Below the pieces are notes generated by a model. It saw nothing but the letters and a program-made list of their open reading frames with translations. It made no database searches and was not told where the DNA came from. From the NCBI RefSeq assembly GCF_019656015.1, contig NZ_BPKW01000001.1:124001-188000 (forward strand): a stretch of DNA of 64,000 bases, in the 5' to 3' direction. The position numbers were made by a program, and so were the translations under genes. How positions within the stretch are numbered: the stretch's first letter is position 1; every line of letters begins with the position of its first letter. The DNA is from Leuconostoc inhae (lineage in GTDB: Bacteria > Bacillota > Bacilli > Lactobacillales > Lactobacillaceae). Below, piece after piece: positions 1 through 8,181 of this stretch.

Positions 1-1
1 A

Positions 2-766
2 ATGAATGAGTTCTATGGTCGTTATCAAAAGGGTTGGTGGAATCAAACATCTTTTGGTGCGAAACGCAATGTTAAAATACCGACGGATAATGGTATTTAC
101 TCTGGCGGACAAATTACACCACTGATTGATTCTAAGGGCCATTTAGTGTATTTTACTGATTTTACATCAGGAAATAATGATCAAGATTCAGCTCTGGGCT
201 ACTCACTTGTTGATGCGAAAACTGGTAAGTTGACTTACTATCGTGATACGCGTTCAGGATTAATGGATTCAGATGGTGCCATTAGTATTGCGGATAAAAT
301 TTATCCAGAAAAGAAATGGCAAGCACATATGCCGATTTTGTATAACATTGACGGCACGCCAACTTGGGTTGTATCATTATTGGATACAAAAGGTATTTTT
401 AAAAAATATGTATATATTAATGCCATAGATAATGACATTGTCATTGACGGTGATAACGCACAAGAATCTTTGGATGATTATCGTAAAGATTTAGCGGAAT
501 CTACTTCTAATAATCGATCAACCGACCCTAAAACAGAAAAAGAAATGACCGGCAAGGTATCGCGCGTCGCGGTGACCAATGATGGCAAAACAACGATTGT
601 GAATTTCATGCTTGAAAATCAATCAACAGTCTTCAAAATTGATTCAGACAGTAGTCCTACAGTTGTTTTCTTAAAGGCAGGCGACGAAGTTAGCTTTAAA
701 GCTAACCTACTGGACAACGCGAAAATCGCAACAATTGATGATATAACAATTAAAGGTTTAAAATAA
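2..766 (+). CDS. C-terminal part of an unidentified protein (5' end outside window)
   Basis: I do not recognise the family. The reading frame is open from the window edge, and the ATG at base 2 is probably internal because the protein begins in the middle of a Trp/Gly/Tyr-rich segment with no SD visible. About 254 residues can be read: a beta-rich portion (residues 1-150), a polar Asp/Ser/Asn linker (about 160-180), and a last 70-residue stretch with a GKVSRVAV start and alternating hydrophobic residues that could be a small OB-like beta barrel. There is no signal peptide or membrane segment in the visible part. A strong terminator follows directly, so this is the last gene of its transcript. 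Confidence 0.6.
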   Translation: MNEFYGRYQKGWWNQTSFGAKRNVKIPTDNGIYSGGQITPLIDSKGHLVYFTDFTSGNNDQDSALGYSLVDAKTGKLTYYRDTRSGLMDSDGAISIADKIYPEKKWQAHMPILYNIDGTPTWVVSLLDTKGIFKKYVYINAIDNDIVIDGDNAQESLDDYRKDLAESTSNNRSTDPKTEKEMTGKVSRVAVTNDGKTTIVNFMLENQSTVFKIDSDSSPTVVFLKAGDEVSFKANLLDNAKIATIDDITIKGLK

Positions 767-773
767 AATTTAG

Positions 774-797
774 GACGACTGATGCGGTCGTCTTTTT
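774..797 (+). terminator. Rho-independent terminator
   Basis: GACGAC and GTCGTC form a 6-bp stem around a short loop, followed by TTTTT. It closes the partial gene at the window start. Confidence 0.8.
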
Positions 798-808
798 GTT
801 ATCATAAA

Positions 809-849
809 GTGTAGTAAAAAAGTGTAGTGTGTAGTATAAAAGTGTAGTA
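809..849 (+). repeat. Short direct repeats of GTGTAGTA upstream of ogt
   Basis: The octamer GTGTAGTA starts at 809, 829 and 842, and a one-mismatch copy GTGTAGTG starts at 822. The start-to-start steps are 13, 7 and 13 bases. The array sits between the terminator and the SD of ogt. It could be an array of protein-binding half sites or a slippage product; nothing here decides. Confidence 0.6.
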
Positions 850-906
850 AAATTAAATCGATTTTTAGATGACTACTATGATTAAACAAATAGGAGCAAA
901 TAAATT

Positions 907-1431
907 ATGATAATGTATGACATAATACCATTTTTGGACAGCCAATTGACGATTTTTAAACAAAATGACGCGCTGGTTTTTATAAGCCTAGCTATTGATG
1001 GGGTGAAAGAATTTCATTTGTTCTACCCAAACGAACAAGTCACGCGGGCGACGTTACCCGAGATGATTGCTTTTAAACGTTATGCAGCGGGTGAGACAGT
1101 TGATTTGTCACAGTTGAAAATTGACTATTTGAAAGGCACCGCATTTCAACGTGATATATGGACTGCCATGCATGATATGTTGCCGAATGACACGTTAACG
1201 TATACGCAGTTGGCCAGTCGTGCTAATCATCCTACGGCAATCCGTGCCGTGGCATCGGCAGTTGGAAAAAATCCTTTGACAATTATTAATGCCTGTCATC
1301 GTATCGTACCTAAAAGTGGGGGTATTGGTAAATTCCGTTATGGGTCGGAGATGAAACAAAATTTAAGACAACTAGATCAGGCCATGATGGCTAGCAAGCA
1401 GACTGAAAAATCTGATATAATAGCAATATGA
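907..1431 (+). CDS. ogt: Methylated-DNA--protein-cysteine methyltransferase
   Basis: Suicide repair enzyme that moves the alkyl group of O6-alkylguanine to its own cysteine. The 174-residue protein has the usual AGT layout: a divergent N-terminal half, then the winged-helix DNA-binding part (residues about 75-120) and the active-site segment NACHRIVPKSGG near residue 130. The nucleophile Cys and the following His-Arg are present, but the residue before the Cys is Ala where the family almost always has Pro. The start at 907 is set by AGGAG at 892-896, 10 nt upstream; a second Met two codons later is too far from it. The stop overlaps the rimM start by 4 bases. Confidence 0.85.
   Translation: MIMYDIIPFLDSQLTIFKQNDALVFISLAIDGVKEFHLFYPNEQVTRATLPEMIAFKRYAAGETVDLSQLKIDYLKGTAFQRDIWTAMHDMLPNDTLTYTQLASRANHPTAIRAVASAVGKNPLTIINACHRIVPKSGGIGKFRYGSEMKQNLRQLDQAMMASKQTEKSDIIAI
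1413..1421 (+). promoter_or_regulatory. Extended -10 element directly in front of rimM
   Basis: TGATATAAT (TG-n-TATAAT) lies inside the end of ogt and ends 6 nt before the rimM ATG. Transcription from it would begin at or next to the start codon. No -35 is obvious and rimM lacks an SD. Confidence 0.4.
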
Positions 1432-1949
1432 CAAATACAGAAAATTATTTTAAAGTTGGCACGATTGTTAATACACATGGTATCCGTGGTGAAGTAAAGA
1501 TCATGGCCATTACAGATTTTGCAGCTGATCGTTTTAAAAAAGGGTCAGAATTGCAAATAGAGACAAAGCAGGGCTTTGTGCCTGTTAAAGTGCAGGCATC
1601 TCGTGTGCATAAAAATATGTGGTTAGTTCTTTTTGATGGTGTGACAAACATCAATGAAATTGAAAAGTATAAAACACATGATATCTATGTTATTGGCGGT
1701 GAACGTGAAGAATTAGGTGATGACGAATATTATTATAACGAAATCATTGGCTGTCGCGTCGTTGATTTAGAGGGCAATGATATCGGTATTATTTCTGAAA
1801 TCATGGAGACTGGCGCAAATGATGTTTGGGTTGTATCACGTGATGGTCAATCAGATGCATTGATTCCGATGATTGATGATGTTGTAAAAAACGTCGATGT
1901 TGCTGAGAAATTAGTAACCATTGATGCACTGGAAGGACTATTGGATTAA
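1428..1949 (+). CDS. rimM: Ribosome maturation factor RimM
   Basis: Assembly factor for the head of the 30S subunit that binds ribosomal protein S19. The protein has 173 residues, the normal length. The N-terminal beta-barrel starts with the family motif [15 protein letters not shown] at residues 10-24, and the C-terminal PRC-barrel half contains the typical [10 protein letters not shown] and LIPMIDDVV segments. It overlaps ogt by 4 bases (ATGA) and trmD by 1 base (TAATG), so translation is probably coupled to the neighbours. No SD precedes the ATG; a consensus extended -10 ends 6 nt upstream, so a leaderless transcript is possible in addition to read-through from ogt. Confidence 0.95.
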   Translation: MTNTENYFKVGTIVNTHGIRGEVKIMAITDFAADRFKKGSELQIETKQGFVPVKVQASRVHKNMWLVLFDGVTNINEIEKYKTHDIYVIGGEREELGDDEYYYNEIIGCRVVDLEGNDIGIISEIMETGANDVWVVSRDGQSDALIPMIDDVVKNVDVAEKLVTIDALEGLLD

Positions 1950-2674
1950 TGAGAATTGATGTTTTAAGTTTATTTCCTGATATGTTTACACCATTAAAGC
2001 AGTCAATTTTAGGTAAAGCAATTGATAAAGGTGCTTTAGATTTTCATGTGACAGATTTTCGTGATTATACTGAAAACAAGCATAACAACGTTGATGATTA
2101 TCCATTTGGCGGTGGTGCGGGTATGTTGCTTATGGCACAACCAATATTTGACGCAATGGCTGCTGTTGAAAAACAAGCTGGCGACAAAGGACATGTTGTG
2201 TTGCTTGACCCAGCAGGTCGTCAATTTGATCACCATGTAGCAGAAGAGTTAGCGCAAAAAGAGCATGTGACCTTTATTGCGGGACACTATGAAGGATATG
2301 ATGAGCGTATTCGTGAATTAGTTGATGATGAAATCTCATTGGGCGATTACGTTTTGACAGGTGGTGAGCTCGGCGCTATGGTTATTATTGATGCTACAGC
2401 CCGTTTTTTGCCTGATGTATTAGGTAACAATGTTAGTGCTGCTGAAGATTCATTTCAAGATAATTTGTTAGAGTTCCCCCAGTATACGCGACCAGCTGAA
2501 TTTCGTGGTCGTAAGGTACCTGATGTGTTGCTGAGTGGAAATCACGCAAAAATCGCTGAGTGGCGACTAAAAGAGTCATTAAGAAGAACATGGCAACGCC
2601 GCCCAGACTTACTAGAAAAACGTCAACTCACCAACCAAGAACGCAATTTACTAGATGACGTAAAGCACGAGTAA
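1949..2674 (+). CDS. trmD: tRNA (guanine37-N1)-methyltransferase
   Basis: SPOUT-family enzyme that makes m1G37 in tRNAs reading CUN, CCN and CGG codons and so prevents +1 frameshifting. The 241-residue protein has the knotted SAM site: GGGAGMLLM near residue 53, [10 protein letters not shown] near 113 and the [17 protein letters not shown] trefoil-knot segment near 130. rimM-trmD is the classic pair; the usual flanking rpsP and rplS genes are absent here, and a terminator follows 33 nt after the stop. Confidence 0.97.
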   Translation: MRIDVLSLFPDMFTPLKQSILGKAIDKGALDFHVTDFRDYTENKHNNVDDYPFGGGAGMLLMAQPIFDAMAAVEKQAGDKGHVVLLDPAGRQFDHHVAEELAQKEHVTFIAGHYEGYDERIRELVDDEISLGDYVLTGGELGAMVIIDATARFLPDVLGNNVSAAEDSFQDNLLEFPQYTRPAEFRGRKVPDVLLSGNHAKIAEWRLKESLRRTWQRRPDLLEKRQLTNQERNLLDDVKHE

Positions 2675-2707
2675 GCGTTTAAGCGCGGTACCGTGACTTA
2701 TTTTAAA

Positions 2708-2739
2708 ATGACAAGCAGATCCTGCTTGTCATTTTTTTT
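2708..2739 (+). terminator. Terminator of the ogt-rimM-trmD operon
   Basis: An 11-bp perfect stem, ATGACAAGCAG with CTGCTTGTCAT, closes a 3-nt loop and is followed by a run of eight T. Confidence 0.93.
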
Positions 2740-2766
2740 AGCGTTATAAGTGATTAATATCAATAC

Positions 2767-2804
2767 GAAAGGCCTAAAATATCGTTAAATATTTTAGGCC
2801 TTTC
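2767..2804. terminator. Perfect 16-bp inverted repeat between convergent genes
   Basis: GAAAGGCCTAAAATAT and its exact complement are separated by 6 nt. It lies between trmD and the convergent Rgg-like gene. No clear T-tract follows on either strand, so termination of the minus-strand gene is the simplest but not certain role. Confidence 0.5.
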
Positions 2805-2896
2805 ACATTTAAAACTTATTATATTTTTTACATGTTTATATAAAATGATAAAAATGAATAAAAAACCATTTTAATTAATGAGAAATAAAGAATTTA

Positions 2897-3733
2897 TCAA
2901 TCGCGTTCGTTTAAGTAAGTTGACTGAATAAGATCGAATTTTTTTTTAATAGCGGGGTTATCCAAATAATCTGTCACAGTGTATGCTTGGCTGATTTTTT
3001 TTGTATCATGCTTATATAGTGCAGTTAAAAACAATAGCCATAATTTGGAATTTGAATTTTCCTTGATTTTTAAGTCATCTAATTTTAAAAGTATCCAATC
3101 AGTAAGCACATCTTTTTTTTGTACAATGCTACTTTCCAGATATTTAATAATTAACGTCATAATGATATCACTTGCACATGCTTTGTTTTCTATCCTTATG
3201 TATTGCGCTAAAATATCAGAAATGTATGGTTTTATCTTTTCAGAAGGTATCATATTTAGAGTACATTCTAATAAATAAATATCATAAAGTTGCCATCTCA
3301 TGATTTGATCAAAATATTTTAAAAGTGAATTTTGATCATTTAATGACGCTAACTTGAACGTCGTATGATAAATGGTTGCCTGTATCATAAGCATTTGGTG
3401 TTTATGTTTAAGTGTGAGCGTGTTAGTTGATTTTATGTCTAAATAGTTCTGTTCTAAAGCGATTATGTCAGTAGACAGATATTTGTCATTGAGATCATTT
3501 CTAAATTCAGTAATATCTGTGCCATCCTTATAGTAGGTGTCAAAATACTCTTCAACTGTGAGATCCAATGTTTTACAAATAAGATGGATAGTCTGAAGGT
3601 TTGGTAATATTTGCCCATTTTCTATTCTCGAAACCATTGCCTGTGAACCGATTATCCTGCCTAATTCACTTTGCGAGATGTTTTTGATCTTGCGCCGTTC
3701 CCTTATTAAATTGAAATTGCCATCTTTTTGCAT
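2897..3733 (-). CDS. Rgg/GadR/MutR-family transcriptional regulator
   Basis: About 278 residues: an N-terminal HTH of the XRE type (residues about 8-62, with SQSELGRIIGSQAMVSRIENGQ as the helix-turn-helix) followed by a 200-residue all-helical region like the peptide-binding domain of Rgg proteins. The start at 3733 is chosen because AGAAAGGA lies 7 nt upstream; the longer frame starting at 3793 adds 20 residues that do not fit the family. It is transcribed away from the glucansucrase. In streptococci a stand-alone rgg beside gtfG controls glucan synthesis, so the original target was probably the neighbouring gene. No SHP-type pheromone gene was convincing nearby. Confidence 0.8.
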   Translation of the reverse strand: MQKDGNFNLIRERRKIKNISQSELGRIIGSQAMVSRIENGQILPNLQTIHLICKTLDLTVEEYFDTYYKDGTDITEFRNDLNDKYLSTDIIALEQNYLDIKSTNTLTLKHKHQMLMIQATIYHTTFKLASLNDQNSLLKYFDQIMRWQLYDIYLLECTLNMIPSEKIKPYISDILAQYIRIENKACASDIIMTLIIKYLESSIVQKKDVLTDWILLKLDDLKIKENSNSKLWLLFLTALYKHDTKKISQAYTVTDYLDNPAIKKKFDLIQSTYLNERD

Positions 3734-3802
3734 AGTATTTCCTTTCTGTTTGTAAAAAATATAACAATTAATTATTATCCCGCATTTTGACATAATTTTG
3801 AC

Positions 3803-3834
3803 TTATTCATTATTGGATAATCAATATTGAATAA
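3803..3834. promoter_or_regulatory. 32-bp dyad, candidate operator between the regulator and glucansucrase
   Basis: TTATTCATTATTGGAT faces AATCAATATTGAATAA; 13 of 16 positions are complementary. A third TGAATAA half site follows at 3837-3843. It is the only strong dyad in the divergent intergenic region (3734-3970), which makes it the likely binding site of the adjacent HTH protein. No good -35/-10 pair could be fixed around it. Confidence 0.55.
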
Positions 3835-3956
3835 AGTGAATAATTGCACAGTATGCGTTGTAGAATGACATGGTAAAGGTTAATCACTTTTACAAGTACA
3901 AAAAAATTCCTAAAAGATATAATGGAATTTTAAAGAAAAAATAAGAAAAGGGAAGA

Positions 3957-3974
3957 ATGGTAATAAAAACATGA
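3957..3974 (+). CDS. Five-codon mini-ORF overlapping the glucansucrase start
   Basis: AAGGGAAG is followed within a few bases by ATG GTA ATA AAA ACA TGA (MVIKT). Its stop overlaps the ATG of the next gene as ATGA. The SD fits this ATG better than the one at 3971, which lies about 16 nt away, so re-initiation or coupling is possible. It could also be chance. Confidence 0.3.
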   Translation: MVIKT

Positions 3975-6763
3975 GAAATAAAATAGCAGTATGTGAACGT
4001 AAGAAACTGTATAAATCAGGGAAAATGCTAGTGACAGCTGGTATCTTTTCCTTAGCCATTTTTGGGGCCACGATATCTGATATTAGTGCTGATACAACGG
4101 GGGGAACTATCACCACAGCTGCTAAGGCAGACCCTACAAAAGCTCAACCGGCAGAAGTACAAGCAGCGTCAGATAAGCCAGTAGAAGCACCAACGCCTGA
4201 TAAAGCAACAGAACCACAGGCGGCGCCGAATAAAACGACAGAAGTACCAGCGCCTGATAAAGCAACAGAAGTACAGGCAACGCCGGATAAGCCAGTAGAA
4301 GTACCAGCTTCTGATAAAGCAACAGAACCACAGGCAACGTCAGACAAGCCAGTAGAAGTACCAGCTTCTGATAAAGCAACAGAACCACAGGCAACGTCAG
4401 ACAAGCCAGCAGAAGTACCAGCGCCTGATAAAGCAACAGAACCACAGGTAACGTCAGATAAGCCAGCAGAAGCACCAGTGCCTGATAAAGCCACAGAATC
4501 ACAAGTAACATCTGACAAACCAGCTGATACAACAACAGAAACGCCAACAAAAGACCAAACGTCAACGGTCTATGCACCAGCTAATACACCAAAAACAGAC
4601 AAAGTTGATAACACGGCATCATTAACTGATAAGAAGGAGACTAGTCAAGAAGCACCACAGCTTGACAAAATAGAAAGTGACTCACCAAACATCAAACAAA
4701 TTGATGGCAAAACTTATTTTGTAGATGAGAATGGGCAAGTCAAAAAGAATTTCACTGCTGTTGTTGATGGCCAAGTACTTTATTTTGATAAGACAACTGG
4801 TGAATTGACATCGAATGATCGTCAATACGCCGATGGTTTAACTAACATTGACAACGCACACAACGCAGCTTATGATTTAACAGCTGATAGCTTCACAAAT
4901 GTTGATGGGTACTTGACAGCTAATAGTTGGTATCGACCTAAGGATATCTTGAAGTCAGGTACGACATGGACACCATCAACTGCTACTGATTTACGACCAT
5001 TGTTAATGTCATGGTGGCCTGATAAAGATACACAAGTTGCTTACCTCAAATATATGCAGTCTGTTGGTCTGTTAGAAGATGATGTTGCTGTTTCAAATAG
5101 TACGCAAACAGCTGATTTAACGAATAGCGCCATGTCAGTTCAGAAAAATATTGAACAAAAAATTAGTTTGTCTGGGAATAATACAGATTGGCTAAAAACA
5201 GATATGTCACAATGGGTTAATAGTCAATCTAATTGGAATATTAGCAGTGAATCTAAATCAAATGATCATTTGCAAGGTGGCGCATTACTATATGTTAATA
5301 GCGATAAAACGCCAGATGCTAATTCTGACGATCGTTTATTAAACCGCACACCCATTAATCAAAATGGTCAAATTACTGATTCAAGTCAACAGGGCGGTTA
5401 TGAGATGTTGTTAGCTAACGATGTGGACAATTCAAATCCAGTCGTGCAAGCTGAACAATTAAACTGGTTGTATTACATGATGAACATTGGTAGTATTACG
5501 CAAAATGATCCAACTGGTAATTTTGATGGTTACCGCGTGGATGCCGTTGATAATGTAGATTCTGATTTGTTGCAAGTTGCCAGCGATTACTTCAAAGCAG
5601 CTTATAAAATAGATCAAAGTGACAGCCAAGCTAATGCACATTTGTCAATCTTAGAGGATTGGGAAGCTAAAGATGCTGCATATATCAAAGCGCATGGCAA
5701 TAATCAATTGACAATGGATTTTCCAATTCATCTTGGTTTGAAATATGCCTTGAACGTGCCAGCTGATCAACGTAGTGGTTTGGAGTCAACAATTACGAAT
5801 AGTTTGGTCGATCGCACAGCAGATTCAACCGAAAATACAGCACAACCAAACTACTCGTTCATCCGTGCCCATGATAGTGAAGTACAAACTGTTATTGCAC
5901 AAATTGTTAAAGATAAAATCAATCCAAATTCAGATGGTTTAACGGTCACACCTGATGAAATTGAGAAAGCCTTTGCAATCTATAATGCCGATGAATTAAA
6001 AGCGGATAAAGAATACACTGCCTATAATATACCATCATCTTATGCTTTGTTATTAACTAATAAGGATACAATTCCACGTGTCTATTATGGTGATTTATAT
6101 ACTGATGATGGGCAATATATGGCCAAGCAATCACCATATTATGATGCCATCACATCATTGTTGAAATCTCGTGTTAAATACGTGTCCGGTGGTCAAAGTA
6201 TGGGCACATCATACTTACATGACAATCAAGGGGTACTCACTTCGGTCCGTTATGGAACCGGTTCTATGACTGCTACAGACGCTGGCAATGATGAAACACG
6301 GACATCGGGTATTGGTGTGGTGATCAGTAACAAGACTGATTTGAATTTAAATAACGATGAGCAAGTTGTATTGAATATGGGTGCTGCACATAAAAATCAA
6401 GATTACCGTGCCTTGATGTTAAGCACGCAAGCTGGTTTGCAAATTTATAATGATGATGCTGGTTCGCCCGTTGTGCGGACAAACGATTTGGGACAACTGA
6501 TCTTCAAGTCAGATATGGTCTATGGTATTAATGATCCACAAGTTTCTGGCTACTTGGCTGCTTGGGTACCAGTTGGTGCCAGTGCAAATCAAGATGTGAG
6601 AACAGCAAGTAGCACAACAACGTCAACTGATGGCAGCACGTATCATTCTAATGCAGCATTGGATTCTCAAGTCATTTATGAAGGTTTCTCTAACTTTCAA
6701 GCAATGCCAACACAAGCAGATGAGTATACCAACGTCAGGGGAGTACAGGAACACATTTATTAA
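3971..6763 (+). pseudogene. Truncated GH70 glucansucrase (dextransucrase-like), fused out of frame to WxL sequence
   Basis: Secreted enzymes of this family build alpha-glucan from sucrose. The 930-residue frame has a KxYKxGK signal (residues 12-19, with Leu at the usual Trp), a Pro/Glu/Thr-rich region with six 19-residue repeats, one glucan-binding-like repeat (about 235-275), and a catalytic domain. GH70 motif II ([13 protein letters not shown], nucleophile Asp), III (ILEDW, acid/base Glu) and IV ([10 protein letters not shown]) are intact; SEV after the His-Asp is typical of alpha-1,6 dextransucrases. The gene ends shortly after [17 protein letters not shown]. The circularly permuted C-terminal part carrying motif I (ADVVDNQ in relatives) and all later domains are missing, replaced by eight foreign residues and a stop. 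The product should be catalytically dead. Confidence 0.9.
4199..4540 (+). repeat. Six 57-bp tandem repeats in the glucansucrase variable region
   Basis: Units begin at 4199, 4256, 4313, 4370, 4427 and 4484 (57 bp each) and encode variants of [19 protein letters not shown]. They form a flexible linker between the signal peptide and the catalytic part. Confidence 0.9.
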
Positions 6764-6891
6764 CAGCTGGTGATCAGAGCACTTCTGCTGTCAGCGTTGG
6801 GTTGTATGTGCCAAAGAATACGCAATCTGAGGCAACATATAGCTCAGATATTACCTGGACACTATCTGTTAATCCACAGTCAGGGAACTAA
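6736..6891 (+). pseudogene. C-terminal remnant of a WxL-domain surface protein
   Basis: In the frame starting at CAG 6736, 51 codons run to TAA 6889-6891 and read like the end of a WxL domain: GSTG, then LYVPKNTQ and finally YSSDITWTLSVNP, matching the Y-x(4)-TWxL signature. The frame differs from that of the glucansucrase. The stop lies 8 nt before the DUF916 gene, the normal position of a WxL gene in such operons, so the first part of this WxL gene has been replaced by the glucansucrase fragment. I see no start codon or SD for it. Confidence 0.8.
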
Positions 6892-6899
6892 TTAGGACC

Positions 6900-7988
6900 A
6901 TGATTGTTAAGTGGTTATCAAAGTTTCAATATATGTGGTCTTTATTGGTTGTTTTATTTGTTTTGTCAGTATTTCCGGTTATTGCGCAAGCTGATACATC
7001 AACAACCGGTTCGGGGATATCTTTCACTGTTAAAACAAATTTGCCAGATAATCAGATTGATAAGAACAATGAATTTTATCAATTGAAAATGTTACCAGGA
7101 CAAAAACAAACAGTTACTGCAACAGTATATAATGTCACTCAAAAGGCAACCACAGTGAATATTAATGTTCAAACGGCATCGACAACGATGAACGGAACAG
7201 TTGATTATTCTAAATCATTGACAAATTGGGATACATCATTGCAACACAAATTAAGTGATTTTATTTCTTACCCAAAAAGTATCACTATACCAGCAGGCAA
7301 GTCACAGAATATTTCTTTTGTGATTTCAATGCCAAAAGATGCTTATCAAGGGATTTTATTAGGTGGTATTACATTTAATCAAGCAAACAGTGATAAATCA
7401 GAATCATCAAGTGATAATGCTAACATTAAAAATAAATATGCTTATGCTGTGGCTATGATGTTGAAAGAATCTGATGAACAAGTAAAACCTAATATTAATT
7501 TAAAGTCAATAAAAGCAGGCCAAAATAATGGTCATAATGCGATTAACATTAATTTACAAAATGACCAATCGTTATTAATGTCAAATGTTAAGATGGATGC
7601 TAAAATATACTCTGAAAAGGGTAAAAAACCAGTATATACTGCTATCAAATCTGATATGCAGATTGCACCTAATAGTCAGTTCAAGTATCCTGTATCGTTG
7701 CAAGGTACACAGATGGCGCCTGGAAAGTATCGATTAGAGTTAGCAGTGACGGGTACAGCTTATAAAGATCCAAAAACTTGGCACTTTACAAAGCAATTTA
7801 CAATAAAACGTCAAGAAGCTGCGAATTTTAATCAATCAGATGTTAATGTTTCTGCTAATACAAATGGGCACATGAACCTCATTACAATTATTATTGTAGT
7901 TATACTGATTGTTGTTGCTATTATATTATTTATATTGTTTATTCTAAAGCGTAAACAGTCAAATTCAAAAGATAGTAGTTCAACGTAA
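6900..7988 (+). CDS. WxL-interacting protein (DUF916/WxL_PGBD plus DUF3324/WxL_HBD), membrane anchored
   Basis: Cell-surface partner of WxL proteins; the first domain is known to bind peptidoglycan and the second to contact host or WxL partners. The 362-residue protein has a signal peptide (about 1-31, ending AQA), the DUF916 opening FTVKTNLPDNQIDKNNEFY at 41-60, the DUF3324 half (about 170-310), a membrane helix (about 326-350) and a basic-polar tail. It lies 8 nt after the WxL remnant and has lost its cognate WxL gene. It is 50-60 percent similar by eye to the paralogue at 9917. Confidence 0.88.
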   Translation: MIVKWLSKFQYMWSLLVVLFVLSVFPVIAQADTSTTGSGISFTVKTNLPDNQIDKNNEFYQLKMLPGQKQTVTATVYNVTQKATTVNINVQTASTTMNGTVDYSKSLTNWDTSLQHKLSDFISYPKSITIPAGKSQNISFVISMPKDAYQGILLGGITFNQANSDKSESSSDNANIKNKYAYAVAMMLKESDEQVKPNINLKSIKAGQNNGHNAININLQNDQSLLMSNVKMDAKIYSEKGKKPVYTAIKSDMQIAPNSQFKYPVSLQGTQMAPGKYRLELAVTGTAYKDPKTWHFTKQFTIKRQEAANFNQSDVNVSANTNGHMNLITIIIVVILIVVAIILFILFILKRKQSNSKDSSST

Positions 7989-8038
7989 GTTCATATATTA
8001 ACTATGTTTAGATGATTGAATTGTGTGTAAATTTATTT

Positions 8039-8068
8039 AAAAGCAAAAGAGATTTTGCTTTTTTTTTA
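8039..8068 (+). terminator. Terminator after the first DUF916 gene
   Basis: AAAAGCAAAA and TTTTGCTTTT pair around GAGA, followed by a T run. Confidence 0.8.
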
Positions 8069-8148
8069 AAATTACAAAGTGCTTGTAGGTGCAGATAGTA
8101 AATAAAATAGTGAGATCAAAGCAATTATTTTAGCAATATTTTACAAGT

Positions 8149-8154
8149 ATAATT
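8149..8154 (+). promoter_or_regulatory. Possible -10 of the second WxL operon
   Basis: TATAAT 28 nt upstream of the start at 8182. The -35 region (TTATTT at 17 bp) is poor, so this is a weak call. Confidence 0.35.
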
Positions 8155-8181
8155 GAACGCAATGAGAAGGGGCGGTATTGT

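Noticed and set aside
3910-3972. Short hydrophobic antisense frame ([20 protein letters not shown]) near the Rgg-like gene, SHP-pheromone-like
   Set aside because: No SD or promoter on that strand, and it is antisense to the glucansucrase SD and start region.
4134-4577. Antisense open frames of 147 and 124 residues across the glucansucrase repeats
   Set aside because: They are Leu- or Ser-rich mirror frames of the 57-bp tandem repeats, without SD or family features.
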